From Galeopsis tetrahit (taxonomy: Eukaryota > Streptophyta > Magnoliopsida > Lamiales > Lamiaceae): a DNA stretch of 64,000 nt. Each line of letters begins with the position of its first letter. Position 1 is the first letter of the stretch. The position numbers and the translations under genes were made by a program. This document shows positions 11,087 through 22,035 of the stretch, in pieces. Location of the stretch: contig OY776131.1 in NCBI GenBank assembly GCA_963675135.1, forward strand, positions 30,061,881-30,125,880. Reading direction: 5' to 3'. The notes below the pieces were generated by a model. It was not told the DNA's origin and made no database searches. It worked only from the letters and a program-made list of their open reading frames with translations.

Positions 11087-14000
11087 ATGGAGAATTCGAC
11101 CAAGTATAATATTGAGAAGTTCTCAGGCACGGGTGACTTTGGGCTGTGGAGAGTCAAGATGCAGGCTCTCCTAGAACAGCAAGGCTTGTTCGACGTGCTC
11201 GAAGAGTCTACAGCCCCAGCTGGTGAATCTGCAACAGCTGCTGCTGAAAGGAGCAAGATGCTCAGGAAAGCTCGAAGTAATATTCTGCTCTGCCTTGGTG
11301 ATAAGGTTCTGAGAGAAGTTGCTAAAGAGAAAACTGCGAAAGAGGTCTGGGACAAGCTAGGTAAACTTTACATGGTTAAAACCTTAGCTAACCGTCTCTA
11401 TTCGAAACAGAAGCTTTATGCCTTCAGAATGGTGGATGACAAACCCATTCCGGATCAGCTTGATGAGTTCAATAGAATTCTTGATGATCTAGAGAATTTA
11501 GATGTCAAGTTAGAGGAAGAGGATAAGGCTCTAATTCTATTGAGTGCTCTCCCTAAGTCCTTGGAAATCTTAAAGGATACCATCTTGTATGGTAGGAAGG
11601 AAAGTATTACATTGGAGGATGTAATGCTGGCTGTCAAGTCCAAGCTGCTGCACAACAAGACGTCTCAAGTAGACAAGGTCAGTAGCGGAGAAGGATTGAC
11701 AATCAGAGGTGGCCAGAAGCGATCTGGTGCCAAGAAGGGGTCTAGTCAACCCAAAGGAGCTGATAAGGGAAAATCAGCTGTGTCCAATCAAGGTGAGGCA
11801 GTGTGCTACCATTGCAACAAGCCTGGGCACTATAAGAATGCTTGTCACAAATACAAGCAGTTCTTGAGGAAATCTGGTGCCAATACCTCTAATGACAAGA
11901 ATCAAGCTAATCAGACTCAAGTTGAGAAGGAGCAAGAAGGCTACGAGTCTGCTCAAGCGCTAACCATCACAACCTCTACAGAACAGCAAGCATGGATCCT
12001 TGATTCAGGGTGTTCTTTCCATATGACTCCAAGACGAGATTGGTTTCATGACTTCAAGCAACAGAAGGGCGGTTCTGTTCTGCTTGGGAATGATCACACT
12101 TGCAAAGTTGTTGGAGAAGGTAGTGTTCACCTGAAGATGTTCGATGGGGTAGTAAGAATACTCAAGAGTGTTAGGTACGTACCTGAACTCAAGAGGAATT
12201 TGATCTCACTTGGGATGCTGGATTCTATGGGCTATAAATTCCAGTCTGCTGATGGAGAGCTCAGTGTGTCAAAGGGGGAGCTGACTGTCCTGAAAGGCGA
12301 GAGAAGAAGTGATCTCTACTTTCTTAAGGGAGAAACGGTAGCTGGTAGATCAGATGTAGCGGAGGTGCAAGACAACTCGATGTTGTGGCACAAAAGACTA
12401 GCTCACGTAGGCGAGAAGGGCCTAGTGGAGTTGTCTAAACAAGGTCTGCTTGGCAAAGACAAGATCACTCAACTCGACTTGTGTGAGTCTTGTATTCTTG
12501 GTAAGTCCAAGAGACTTAAGTTTGGTAAGGGTGTTCACTCTACCAATGGGATCATGGACTATGTCCATTCTGATCTATGGGGGCCAGCGAGGAATCAGAC
12601 GAGGTCTGGTGGAAAATACTTCCTGTCTATCATAGACGACTACTCAAGAAAGGTGTGGGTGTCTATTCTCAAGTCGAAGTCAGAAGCATTTGAGAAATTC
12701 AAGGAATGGCTCATTAAATGTGAAAATGTCACAGGCAAGACTCTCAAACATTTGAGAACTGATAATGGTCTGGAGTACCTATCAGACGAGTTCAATGCGT
12801 TCTGCAAATCGAAAGGAATAGTACGGCATAGGACTGTGCCAGGGACCCCTCAGCAAAACGGAGTAGCTGAGAGGATGAACCAGACACTACTTGAGAGAGT
12901 CAGGTGTATGTTGAACAGTTCTTGTCTGCCGAAGGTGTTTTGGGGAGAGACTGTGTCTACTGCAGCCTATTTGATAAACAGGAGTCCTTCCTCGGCTGTG
13001 CAATACAAAACCCCAGAGGAGTTGTGGTCTGGACGTGCAGCCGATTACAATCATTTGAAGGTATTTGGATGTCAAGCTTATGCTCATGTCAAGCAAGATA
13101 AGCTTGAGCCTCGAGCATTGCGATGCGTGTTTGTTGGGTATCCTTCAGGCGTGAAAGGATACAGGTTATGGTGCCTCGAAGCTGGGATGCAGAAATGTAT
13201 AATCAGTAGAGATGTTACGTTTGATGAGAGTCGGATGCCTCTATCAGAATAGACTAGTACGAGTACTAGTGCAGCTGATAACCAACCAGACGAGACACAA
13301 GTCGAGGTGGAGCAAGTTGACTCCACAAGACCAGTTGGAGATGATATTGATCCAGATGAGGAGGGCGATCCTCAAAGTGAGAATGATCTTCAACATTATC
13401 AGCTGGCACGGGACAGAACCAGACGAGAAGTCCACCCACCTCAGAGGTATGGTCAAGCTGACATAGTCTCATTTGCATTATGTGCAGCTCTTGAGGTGGA
13501 GTCTCTGGAGCCAAAGTCTTATTCAGAAGCCATTAGCTGCCACGACAAGGAGAAGTGGATAGTTGCTACGGAGGAGGAGCTGCTTTCTTTGAACAAGAAC
13601 CAGACATGGGAGATTGTTCAGAGGCCCAAGAACAAGAAGTTGGTTGGGTGCAAGTGGATCTATAAAAAGAAGGTGGAGGCTCAGAGGGGTGGCAGACTTA
13701 GATACAAGGCGAGGCTTGTAGCTAAGGGGTTTACACAGAAGGAAGGTATCGATTTCAATGAAATCTTCTCACCTGTTGTGAAGCATTGTAGCATCAGAAT
13801 CTTGTTAGCTATGGTCGCTCAATTCGAATTGGAGCTACATCAGATGGATGTGACCACAGCTTTCTTACATGGATCTCTAGAAGAGAGGATCTACATGAAG
13901 TTACCAGAAGGGTTGGACATAGAAGAAGGGGAAGACAAGGTCTGTCTGTTGAAGAAGTCCCTCTATGGCCTCAAACAAAGCCCTAGACAATGGTACTTGA

Positions 14001-15013
14001 GATTTGATGAGTACATTTGCTCAGCTGGTTTTACAAGGAGCTTGTACGACAGCTGTGTCTATTTCAGACGGGTTAGGACTGGTGTTACCTATCTTCTGTT
14101 GTATGTTGATGACATGTTAATAGCAGGCGAGTCTATTGACAGTGTTAATCAAGTTAAGGAGATCCTCAAACAGGAGTTTGAGATGAAAGATCTTGGTGAA
14201 GCCAAAGTGATTCTTGGGATGGAGATCAGTAGACTAGACGGGTCTATTCTGCTGAGTCAACCTACTTATCTTCAGAAGGTGTTAGAGAGGTTCAGAATGC
14301 ATAAGGCAAAGACTGTCTCTACTCCTATTGGCCAACATCATCGTTTGTCCAATCAGATGAGTCCCAGGAACAGCCAAGAGCGAACTCAGATGAGCAAGAT
14401 ACCTTGTGCCAGTGCTGTAGGGAGTCTAATGTATGCTATGGTGTGTTGTAGACCAGACTTGACTCATGCTATGAGTGTGATCAGCAGATATATGAGTGAT
14501 CCAGGCTTAAGCCATTGGGAAACGATTAAGTGGGTTATGAGATATGTTCTGGGATCAGCACAGACGTGTCTGAAATTTCAGAAGATGCCAAGTGAGGGGG
14601 ATGCACTTGTGGGATACGTTGATGCAGATTACGCAGCAAATGTTGACACTCGGAAATCCTTAACAGGATATGTGTTCACTCTATTTGGTACGGCAGTGTC
14701 GTGGAGGTCTATTCATCAATCCGTAGTTGCATTGTCTACTACTGAAGCGGAGTACGTGGCCTTGACTGAGGCAGTTAAGGAAAGCATGTGGCTGAAAGGG
14801 ATTCTTAAGGAATTTGGTTTATCTCAGAACAGTGTGACTGTCTTCTGTGATAATCAAAGCGCAATTCATCTCGCAAAGCATCAGGGGTATCACGAGAGAA
14901 CCAAACACATTGATGTGAAGATAGCTACTGAGGAGAACCCTGCTGATGCATTTACTAAGGCGTTACCAAAAGAGAAGTTTGGTTTATGTCTCAGGTCAGT
15001 TGGTTTGCATTAG
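11087..15013 (+). pseudogene. Copia gag-pol polyprotein, one in-frame stop
   Basis: One frame of 1309 codons is broken only by TAG at 13250-13252, between integrase and reverse transcriptase. In order: gag (FSGTGDFGLWRVKMQALL at the start), zinc knuckle CYHCNKPGHYKNAC (about residue 240), protease WILDSGCSFHM, and integrase with its zinc region (HKRLAHVG ... CESCILGK) and catalytic residues in YVHSDLWGP, RTDNGLEY and PQQNGVAERMNQ. Reverse transcriptase carries YVDDML (about 14102) and RNase H carries YVDADYAANVDTRKS and STTEAEYVAL. All catalytic motifs look intact. The stop follows PLSE and would be explained by CAG to TAG. Such a stop blocks reverse transcriptase unless it is read through. 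The start at 11087 is the first ATG after the primer-binding site. Confidence 0.93.
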
Positions 15014-15116
15014 TGACCTCTGCGGAGAAGGCTACTAGTCTGGTGGAGGCAGATTAGTAGTAGAATCTGTCCTTTGAGAAGGATAGATCGGAGCTGTTAG
15101 TTCAAGGTGGAGATTT

Positions 15117-15135
15117 TGAGCTAAAGGTGGAGAAT
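15117..15135 (+). other. Polypurine tract of the copia element
   Basis: AAAGGTGGAGAAT directly precedes the 3' LTR and would prime plus-strand DNA synthesis. Confidence 0.7.
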
Positions 15136-15904
15136 TGTGAGGTTTATCTCAAGTCTCCTAGACTAGACGAGTGCTACTCGTCTTGTGAAGATCAGGTAGA
15201 TTCTACTCTACTACTGTACTTGTCTGTTGGGCAGATCAGTCGAGGTACTTAGTTGATAGAAGTCTTCTGAAGGACTCAGCTGTTGGGCGTATCAGCTGGT
15301 GGAGTCAGACAAGTTAGCTCAGACCAGATCAGATGAGTTGGAGGAACAAGACGGGAAGACCAGACAAGTAGAGGTCTGACCAGACTAGTTGAGTTCTGTT
15401 AGCAGGGTTAATTTTTGGCTAAGTATGGAGTCGTCTTGTCTTGCGAAGACAAGTGAAGGGCAAGGAGGTCAATTCAGATTGGGTCACGCTGAAGGTGTGA
15501 GTTTGTTACACGGTTGTAACAGAATCCACGTGGCAACAGAGCACGCTTTCAACACACGCTGCAATCACCTTGAATCCTATAAATACCCCATTACTTGTAA
15601 TTGTAATTCTTGACGCGTACGAGCATTCGTTTTGAGAGTTGAGAGTTCACGAGTGAAGTGAGGATAAATCCCTTTACGAGTGATGAGTGTTTGTAAACAT
15701 CTCTTATACTAATCAAATTGAAGTCGTGTGTCCAGTGGATGTAGATCACATTGATCGAACCACTTAAATCTTCTTGTGCTCTGTTTTTCGTTTTCGTTTA
15801 TATTTGTGAATTGCCATGCTTTCGTTGGATTGAATATTGGCCGATTAGTTTGCTTGTGATTGGAGACGTCTAGTCAAAGTGAATTATCATTGACAATCGT
15901 AACA
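15136..15904 (+). repeat. 3' LTR of the copia element
   Basis: 769 bp. It matches the 5' LTR except for the 31-bp indel and two substitutions (near 15675 and 15775). It ends in AACA and is followed by the ACGCA target duplication. Confidence 0.95.
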
Positions 15905-16169
15905 ACGCAGTTGGGGATTGGGTTTCTGGTTAAGACGCTTGGAGTGCCTTCTCGATTCTGTGAAAACCTCAATGGGGATTGGTTGGTTTTGGCGTGTGCA
16001 AAATGGCTTTCTGGGAGCCAGCTTTCCCCAACTCTCTCTCTCTTGCACGCTGGTTTCGAAAACCAAGGGGCTGGTATTGGGGATTGGAGGCCTATATAAG
16101 CTGGTTTATGCCTTCATACGAAATCACTTTTCATTTCCTCTCCTTTCATCTATTGTGGTGTTTATTGCT

Positions 16170-17705
16170 ATGGCTGAGAATATTCAAGAAGCTTTTGAAA
16201 CTTTCTCTCTTGCTGACCATGAAACCACTAACATTGTGGTTCAGCAAACCGAGTTCGTCCCCCCAAAAAATGTGTTGGCTCTCCGGTTCGTTGCTAGGCG
16301 AAAGATTGCTCCACGTGAGTTGAAATCTCTTCTTCAGAGAGTGTGGTCACTGAAACATCCTTTAACAGTTTCGGCTGTTGGTGTTGGCATTTTTCTTCTT
16401 GATTGTGCAGATGTGGTGGAAATGAAGAAAGCCCTGCATGGTCAACCATGGAACATTAGGAGATCCTTGGTGGTCCTCAAGCTGCTGCAAGGGCATGATC
16501 GTCCTTCTACTTTAAACCTGGTGCATGTTCCTTTTTGGGTCCAGATTCATGGGCTCCATTTTAACACAATGTCCAAATAAATAGGGATACGTGCTGGAGG
16601 CATCATGGGGGAGGTGTTGGATGTTCAGACGGTTAAGGAAAATGAAGTGTGTGGTGAGTTCCTTAGAGTTCGGGTTGTTATTGATGTATCTAAACCATTA
16701 TGCAGGTGTTTCTTCATCACTGTTGAACAAGGAAAATCTGCGGCGGTTTTTCGTTATGAACGCCTGTCTGACTTTTGCTATCTTTGTGGTCACCTTGACC
16801 ATGTGGAAAAAGATTGTGGTATGGCTATGGGCAGAACGGATTCTTGGTGCTCTTCTCATAGGTTCTTCCCTGAATGGCTGCGTTCTGATCATCCCTCGGG
16901 ACCTTCAGATGAGGACATGCAAGGTTTTTTAAACCTTGTTGAAAGGGGTGTGGAGGATCGGTCTCAGACTCGGGTTGCTCCAGAAAATGGTGAAAAAGAT
17001 CAGACTGCTCTGGATGATGAGGCTAGAAGAAGGGAGAAAGGTAAGGGTGTGATGGTGGAAGATGATATTGATCATCTTAATCTTAGCATGGGCCCCAGTG
17101 CTAGAAAGGGAGTGTATCGTTTTGCTGATTTAATGGACCAGGATGGTGGTTGTAGGCATTTTGAAGTTGGGGGTGGTTCGAATAAAGGCCCCAGATGGGA
17201 TCCGGTTTCTGGTATGTTTTTGGATCCTCTTTCTTTTGTTGTTCCATCTCATTTTGAGTACAGGTTGTTCAAGTTGCCTCTGTGGGGAAAGGATAATGGG
17301 ATGGACTACCGTGTTGTTCACCATGTTGGTCGAAGCTTCAGGTCTTATGACTTTGATGAATTTGTGGAAATCATTAGGCAAGGGGAAATTCCATACATTC
17401 CTATTTTTGAGGACCTTCTCAGAACATACTCGGAGGATGGTGGCACATGCGGTAAAAAACATGCAAGGGTGGATTCTTTTGATTCTGATTCGTTGTTTAG
17501 CTCAACTGCACCTTGCAAAAAGAGGTGTTTTCCAGCTCGTGATACTCATTGCAAAGAACAAAAAATGTGGGAGGAATATGCAAGTAGGAACCGAGATGAT
17601 GGGGAGCTTAAGAGAGCTAAAGTTCTGGCGGAGGAGCTTGGTGCGGAGATTAAGACTATGGGAAAGGCGGAGACCGATTTGAATCGGCTCCGCCATGATG
17701 AATGA
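16170..17705 (+). pseudogene. LINE ORF1 (DUF4283/CCHC gag-like), one in-frame stop
   Basis: ORF1 encodes the RNA-binding chaperone of plant L1 elements. From ATG 16170 (MAENIQEAFETF) the frame runs 512 codons with a single TAA at 16578-16580, after FNTMSK. The first 200 residues have the DUF4283-like fold region (ALRFVARRKIAP ... VPFWVQIHGL). A CCHC knuckle CYLCGHLDHVEKDC follows near 16780, then an acidic tail. The frame before and after the stop is the same, so it is a point change, consistent with CAA to TAA. ORF2 begins within the last bases of ORF1 (overlap about 17702-17705), a normal LINE layout. Confidence 0.85.
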
Positions 17706-20700
17706 GTATCTTATGTTGGAACGCGCGAGGAATCAGTAGTCCTCGTGCGTTCAGTTGTCTTAAGCGTCTTGTTATTACTTATCGTCCGTATCTTTTCTTT
17801 ATTTGTGAAACTAAGTGCACCAAAGTCAGGGTTGAAGCCCTTAGGATTATGCTAGGATTTTCTTATGCTTTCAATGTTGATTGCTGTGGTTTGTCAGGAG
17901 GCCTTTGCCTCTTTTGGAATGATTGGAAAGTACACCTTTTGTCTTTTTCTTTGGGCCATATCGACTGCCAAATTGATGATTCTTTTCAATGTTGGCGCTT
18001 TACGGGTTTCTATGGGAACCCATCTATGCAGCTCCGCCATCACTCCTGGACACTTCTTAAATGACTCAAGAATCAAACTTCCTCAGATCATATACCTTGG
18101 CTAATTGGGGGGGACTTCAATGAGGTGCTTTTTCAGCACGAAAAAAAGGGGGTGATCCAATTCATATTAATCGCATGCTACAATTTCAAGATGCATTGGA
18201 GCATAACAACCTTAAAACATTGAAGTCTAATGGCCCTAAATTTACTTGGATTAACAAAAGAAAGGGTAATGATCTAATTAAAGAACGGCTGGATCGCTTT
18301 GTTGCTAATAAAGATTGGTTTACTGTGTTTCCCTATTACACAACTAAGACTCTTGATTTTTTGGGTTCCGATCATCGACCCATTCTGCTCAAATATGATC
18401 AGCCCCCTTCGCCAAAGAGAGTTCACAATGCCAAGTCTTTCAAGTTTGAGAATCATTGGCTAAAGGAGCCTGATTTTAAGACCATTATTCTTCAAGCTGG
18501 ATCGAAGATGGACTGTTTACATAATATGGATGGAATCCTAGACCCCATTCGGACCTCACTTTGTGATTGGGATAAGGATAAAGGGGGTTCGGTCCATTCA
18601 AGACTGAAAGGAGTTGCTGCTCAAATTGAATCCGAGCTAAGAGACGACAACATGGAACCTAATTTTGCTAAGGTTGATTCACTTGAAAAAGAATTTTTTA
18701 AGCTGCAATCTCAGCATGAAATTTATTGGAAGCAAAGAGCTAGAGTTGATTGGCTTCGTGAAGGGGATCGTAATACGAAATTTTTCCACTCAAAGGCTAC
18801 CTCTAGAAGAAAAAGAAATCTCATCCAATCGATTCTGAATCATGAAGATGTGGAATTAAAAATAACTCAAGACATCTCTCTTTGTTTTGTCCAGTCTTAT
18901 CAGGATTTGTTCACCTCTTCTGAGCCAGGCAATGATGATATTCTTAATGCTACCAGTGCCTTAACATGCTCGGTTTCTAGTGAGACTGCCTCTCTTTTGG
19001 ATGCACCCTTCACTAAGGGTGAAATTGATAAAGCGGTTGGAGACCTCAGCCCTTGGAAGGCTCCAGGGCCAGATGGTTTCCCAGCCTCTTTTTATCAATC
19101 CAATTGGTCAGAAATTGGGGCTCAAATGGCTAAACTTATGTTGGATGTCTTGAATGGGGAGGGCTCTTTGGATTCATGGAACAAAACTATTATTTCTCTC
19201 ATTCCAAAGATTAAGAATCCTTCAAAGGTAATTCATTATCGCCCAATTAGTCTATGCAATGTCAGTTATCGTATCTTGGCTCGTGCTATTACTAACAGAT
19301 TGAAAGGCTTCATGAATGATATCATTGATCCTTTTCAAAGTGCTTTCATACCAAGCAGGCTTATAACTGACAATGTACTTGTTTCTTATGAGGCTATGCA
19401 CTGGATTAAAGCATCCAAGAGCAAGGAGGGTTATGCTGCTTTAAAACTTGATATGAGCAAAGCCTATGATCGGGTTGAATGGTCTTTTCTGGAGGCGGTG
19501 ATGCTTAAATTAGGGTTTTCCTCAAAATGGGTTTCCCTCATTATGAAATGCCTCTCCTCTGTCCAATACCAGATCAATGTGAATGGAGAATTGTCCTCTT
19601 CTTTTTCTCCATCTAGGGGGATTCGTCAAGGCGATCCACTATCGCCTTATCTTTTTGCTTTATGTGCTCAGTGCTTATCTTCTATGATTTCTAGAAGCAT
19701 TGAAGTGAGAAATTTTCAAGGTGTCAAAATTGCAAGGACTGCCCCTATCCTTTCTCACTTATTTTTTGCAGATGATAGTTTGATTTTCCTCAAAGCCACC
19801 CCAGCAAATAGCTTCATATTGAAAAAGAACTTGTACAAGTATGAGAGAGCATCAGGACAGTTGGTGAATTTTGATAAGTCTGCTATCTCTTTTAGTCCGT
19901 TCACTAAAGCTGAAAATCGGGAAAGAGTGGCAGCAATTCTGGGGGTTCGGAGGACACAAGGTCATAGCATTTATCTTGGTCTTCCCACTTTTTCTATCAA
20001 AGCTAAACGATTGCAGTTTGAATATCTTGTTGATCGTATGCGCCAGAAAATCAATTCATGGAATCATCGTTTTTTTTCAGAAGGTGGAAGGGAGGTTCTG
20101 ATTAAAGTCGTTCTTCAAGATATTCCCTCATATGCCATGTCGTGTTTCCGGATTCCAACTTCTATTTGTGCCAAGATGGAGAGCTTAATGGCCAAATTTT
20201 GGTGGGAAGGTAATTTGAATGGTCAGAAGATGCATTGGACCAAATGGAGGGATTTGTGCTATCCTAAGGACAAAGGAGGTTTAGGTTTCAGAAGTATGAT
20301 CCTCTTTAATAAAGCTTTGCTTGCCAAGCATATTTGGAGGATGATTAGTAATCCTGATACATTGATGAGTAAAATCTTCAAGGCTAGATATTTTAAAAAT
20401 ATGGATTGCTTTGATGCTGGTCTTGGATCAAATCCTTCTTTTGTGTGGAGATCTATCATTTGGAGTAGGGACATTATTGATCAAGGTTGTCGATGGAGGA
20501 TTGGAAATGGGGAAAAAATTCGCATCCTTAAGGATAGATGGATTTGGAATACAGAAACAGGGATTCCATCTTCCAGAATGGTGAGTGCCTCAACAGCAAA
20601 ACGATTTATCACCAATGATTATATGTGGAATGTTGATCTGATTCATCAGGCTTTCCCCCTTTATGAGGCACAGGCCATTCTTGCCACCCCTCTCCATGGT

Positions 20701-21807
20701 GCTGATAAGGATGATATTATTTTTTGGCCAGGCAATTCGAAGGGCATCTACTCAGTGGCTGAGGGATATCATCTTGCTAAGAAAATTGAGTGGCAGGCGC
20801 TGCACAAGGAGGATGATGGGCCATCAGATCCCAACTCTGATGATCGAATATTCAAAACAATCTGGAAATTAATGATTCCACCCAAAGTTCGTATTTTTGG
20901 TTGGAAAATGATGCATGAGATTGTAGCAGCTGAAGGCAATCTTGCTAGGCACCATGTGCCTATTAATCCTGCCTGCTCCCTCTGCGGTTTCTCATATGCG
21001 GATACTATGCATGTACTGTGTTGGTGCCCACAAGCTAAAGCAATCTGGAAGCAGCAAAAGTTATGGCAACCTCTCAAAGAATCGGCTAGTGGGTATGTGA
21101 TTGATTTCTTCTTTAAACTCATGCATCTACTCAATAATCAGGAGATGGAAATGTTTTTTATTATTGCTTGGGCCATATGGAGAAATCGTTGTCAATGGAC
21201 GCATAAAACTGATAAGCCTAAGATTGGTGAGGGTATATCCATGGATGTTCAATGGGCATTAGATTACCTGCATGATTTAGGATCTGCAAAAAGGCTCAGT
21301 TTGAGAAAACAATCTCCTGGAACTAATGATATGAGTGCATCACTGGATAGCCATGATTTTAGTCTCTTTACGGATGCTGCGTATGCTGAGAATAGAAACT
21401 TTTTTGCTGTTGGTTATGCTTTGATCAAGGATTATAATAAAGTAATTATCGCTGGTTACAAAAGAATTGATCATCCAGGTTCGGTTTTAGCAGCGGAGCT
21501 ATTAGCAATACAGGTTGGGTTGGACAGATGCCTAGATGGAAATTTCTAAATCAAAAGAATTTGCTCCGACTCCTCAATAGCTATTGGGGCCATTAGAGCT
21601 GAGATTCATCTTAATGGTTTAGAAAAAAAAGTGGTGGTGGATATCCAGAATAAGCTAAGATCAATCCTAGTGTGGGATTATCAACATGTGCACCGGAATA
21701 AGAATCAACTTGCACACATTCTGGCTCGGAAAGCTTTTGTCTCTTCAGGTCCTTACGATTGGATTGGAGAAGATAATGTTAATTTCTTCAAGGAGAATTG
21801 GTTGTAA
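17702..21807 (+). pseudogene. LINE ORF2 (endonuclease, reverse transcriptase, RNase H), broken
   Basis: ORF2 would nick target DNA and copy the LINE RNA. The endonuclease spans about 17702-18420, with SILCWNARGI, CETK, GGDFNEV and GSDHRPI. Reverse transcriptase follows at about 19190-19900, with KLDMSKAYDRVEW, GIRQGDPLSPYLF and the active site FADDS. Next is zf-RVT (IPPKVRIFGWKMM, HHVPINPACSLCG). RNase H is last, with LFTDAAYAENR, AAELLAIQ and CSDSSIAIGAI. There are three lesions: TGA at 18062-18064 inside the endonuclease; a frameshift in the A7G5 run 18141-18152; and TAA at 21547-21549 inside RNase H, after which the same frame continues to 21807. The last RNase H acidic position, REDN in the fragment at 3055, is RNKN here. 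The protein is therefore inactive. Confidence 0.9.
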
Positions 21808-22035
21808 TTTTTTCGCCTTGTTTTATTTTTCAAAAAAAAAAAAAGAATAATGTTAATAATATATTTTTCAATACTCTATTATACCAACAACATATATGTT
21901 ATTTGTGCATTATGCAAATATTAATATATGACTTTTTTTATATGTCACAGTTATATTTATGTATACCCGTTATTTACAATTTGCATTTACCTATCTTTTC
22001 TGCAAATCTATTTTACTGACATATTATTATATAAT

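Larger units (their letters stand above)
10215..15904 (+). mobile_element. Complete Ty1/copia retrotransposon, nested in the LINE
   Basis: The element has two LTRs in direct orientation (10215-11014 and 15136-15904), a 5-bp target duplication ACGCA (10210-10214 and 15905-15909), a primer-binding site, one gag-pol frame and a purine tract. The LTRs differ by two substitutions and one 31-bp indel, so insertion is recent. It entered the 5' UTR of the LINE and therefore postdates it. The domain order protease, integrase, reverse transcriptase, RNase H defines copia. The gag and reverse transcriptase look closest to the Tork/TNT1 group, which is an inference. Confidence 0.95.
9964..21843 (+). mobile_element. 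Near-full-length L1-type LINE, split by a copia insertion
   Basis: A 16-bp target duplication AGAATAATGTTAATAA lies at 9948-9963 and 21844-21859 and brackets the whole unit. The 3' end is poly(A) at about 21831-21843. Without the nested copia element (10215-15904) the LINE is about 6.2 kb: 5' UTR (9964-10214 and 15905-16169), ORF1, ORF2 and a short 3' UTR. Premature stops and a frameshift make it non-functional now. The length shows that it was inserted nearly complete, which is less common than 5' truncation. Confidence 0.9.
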
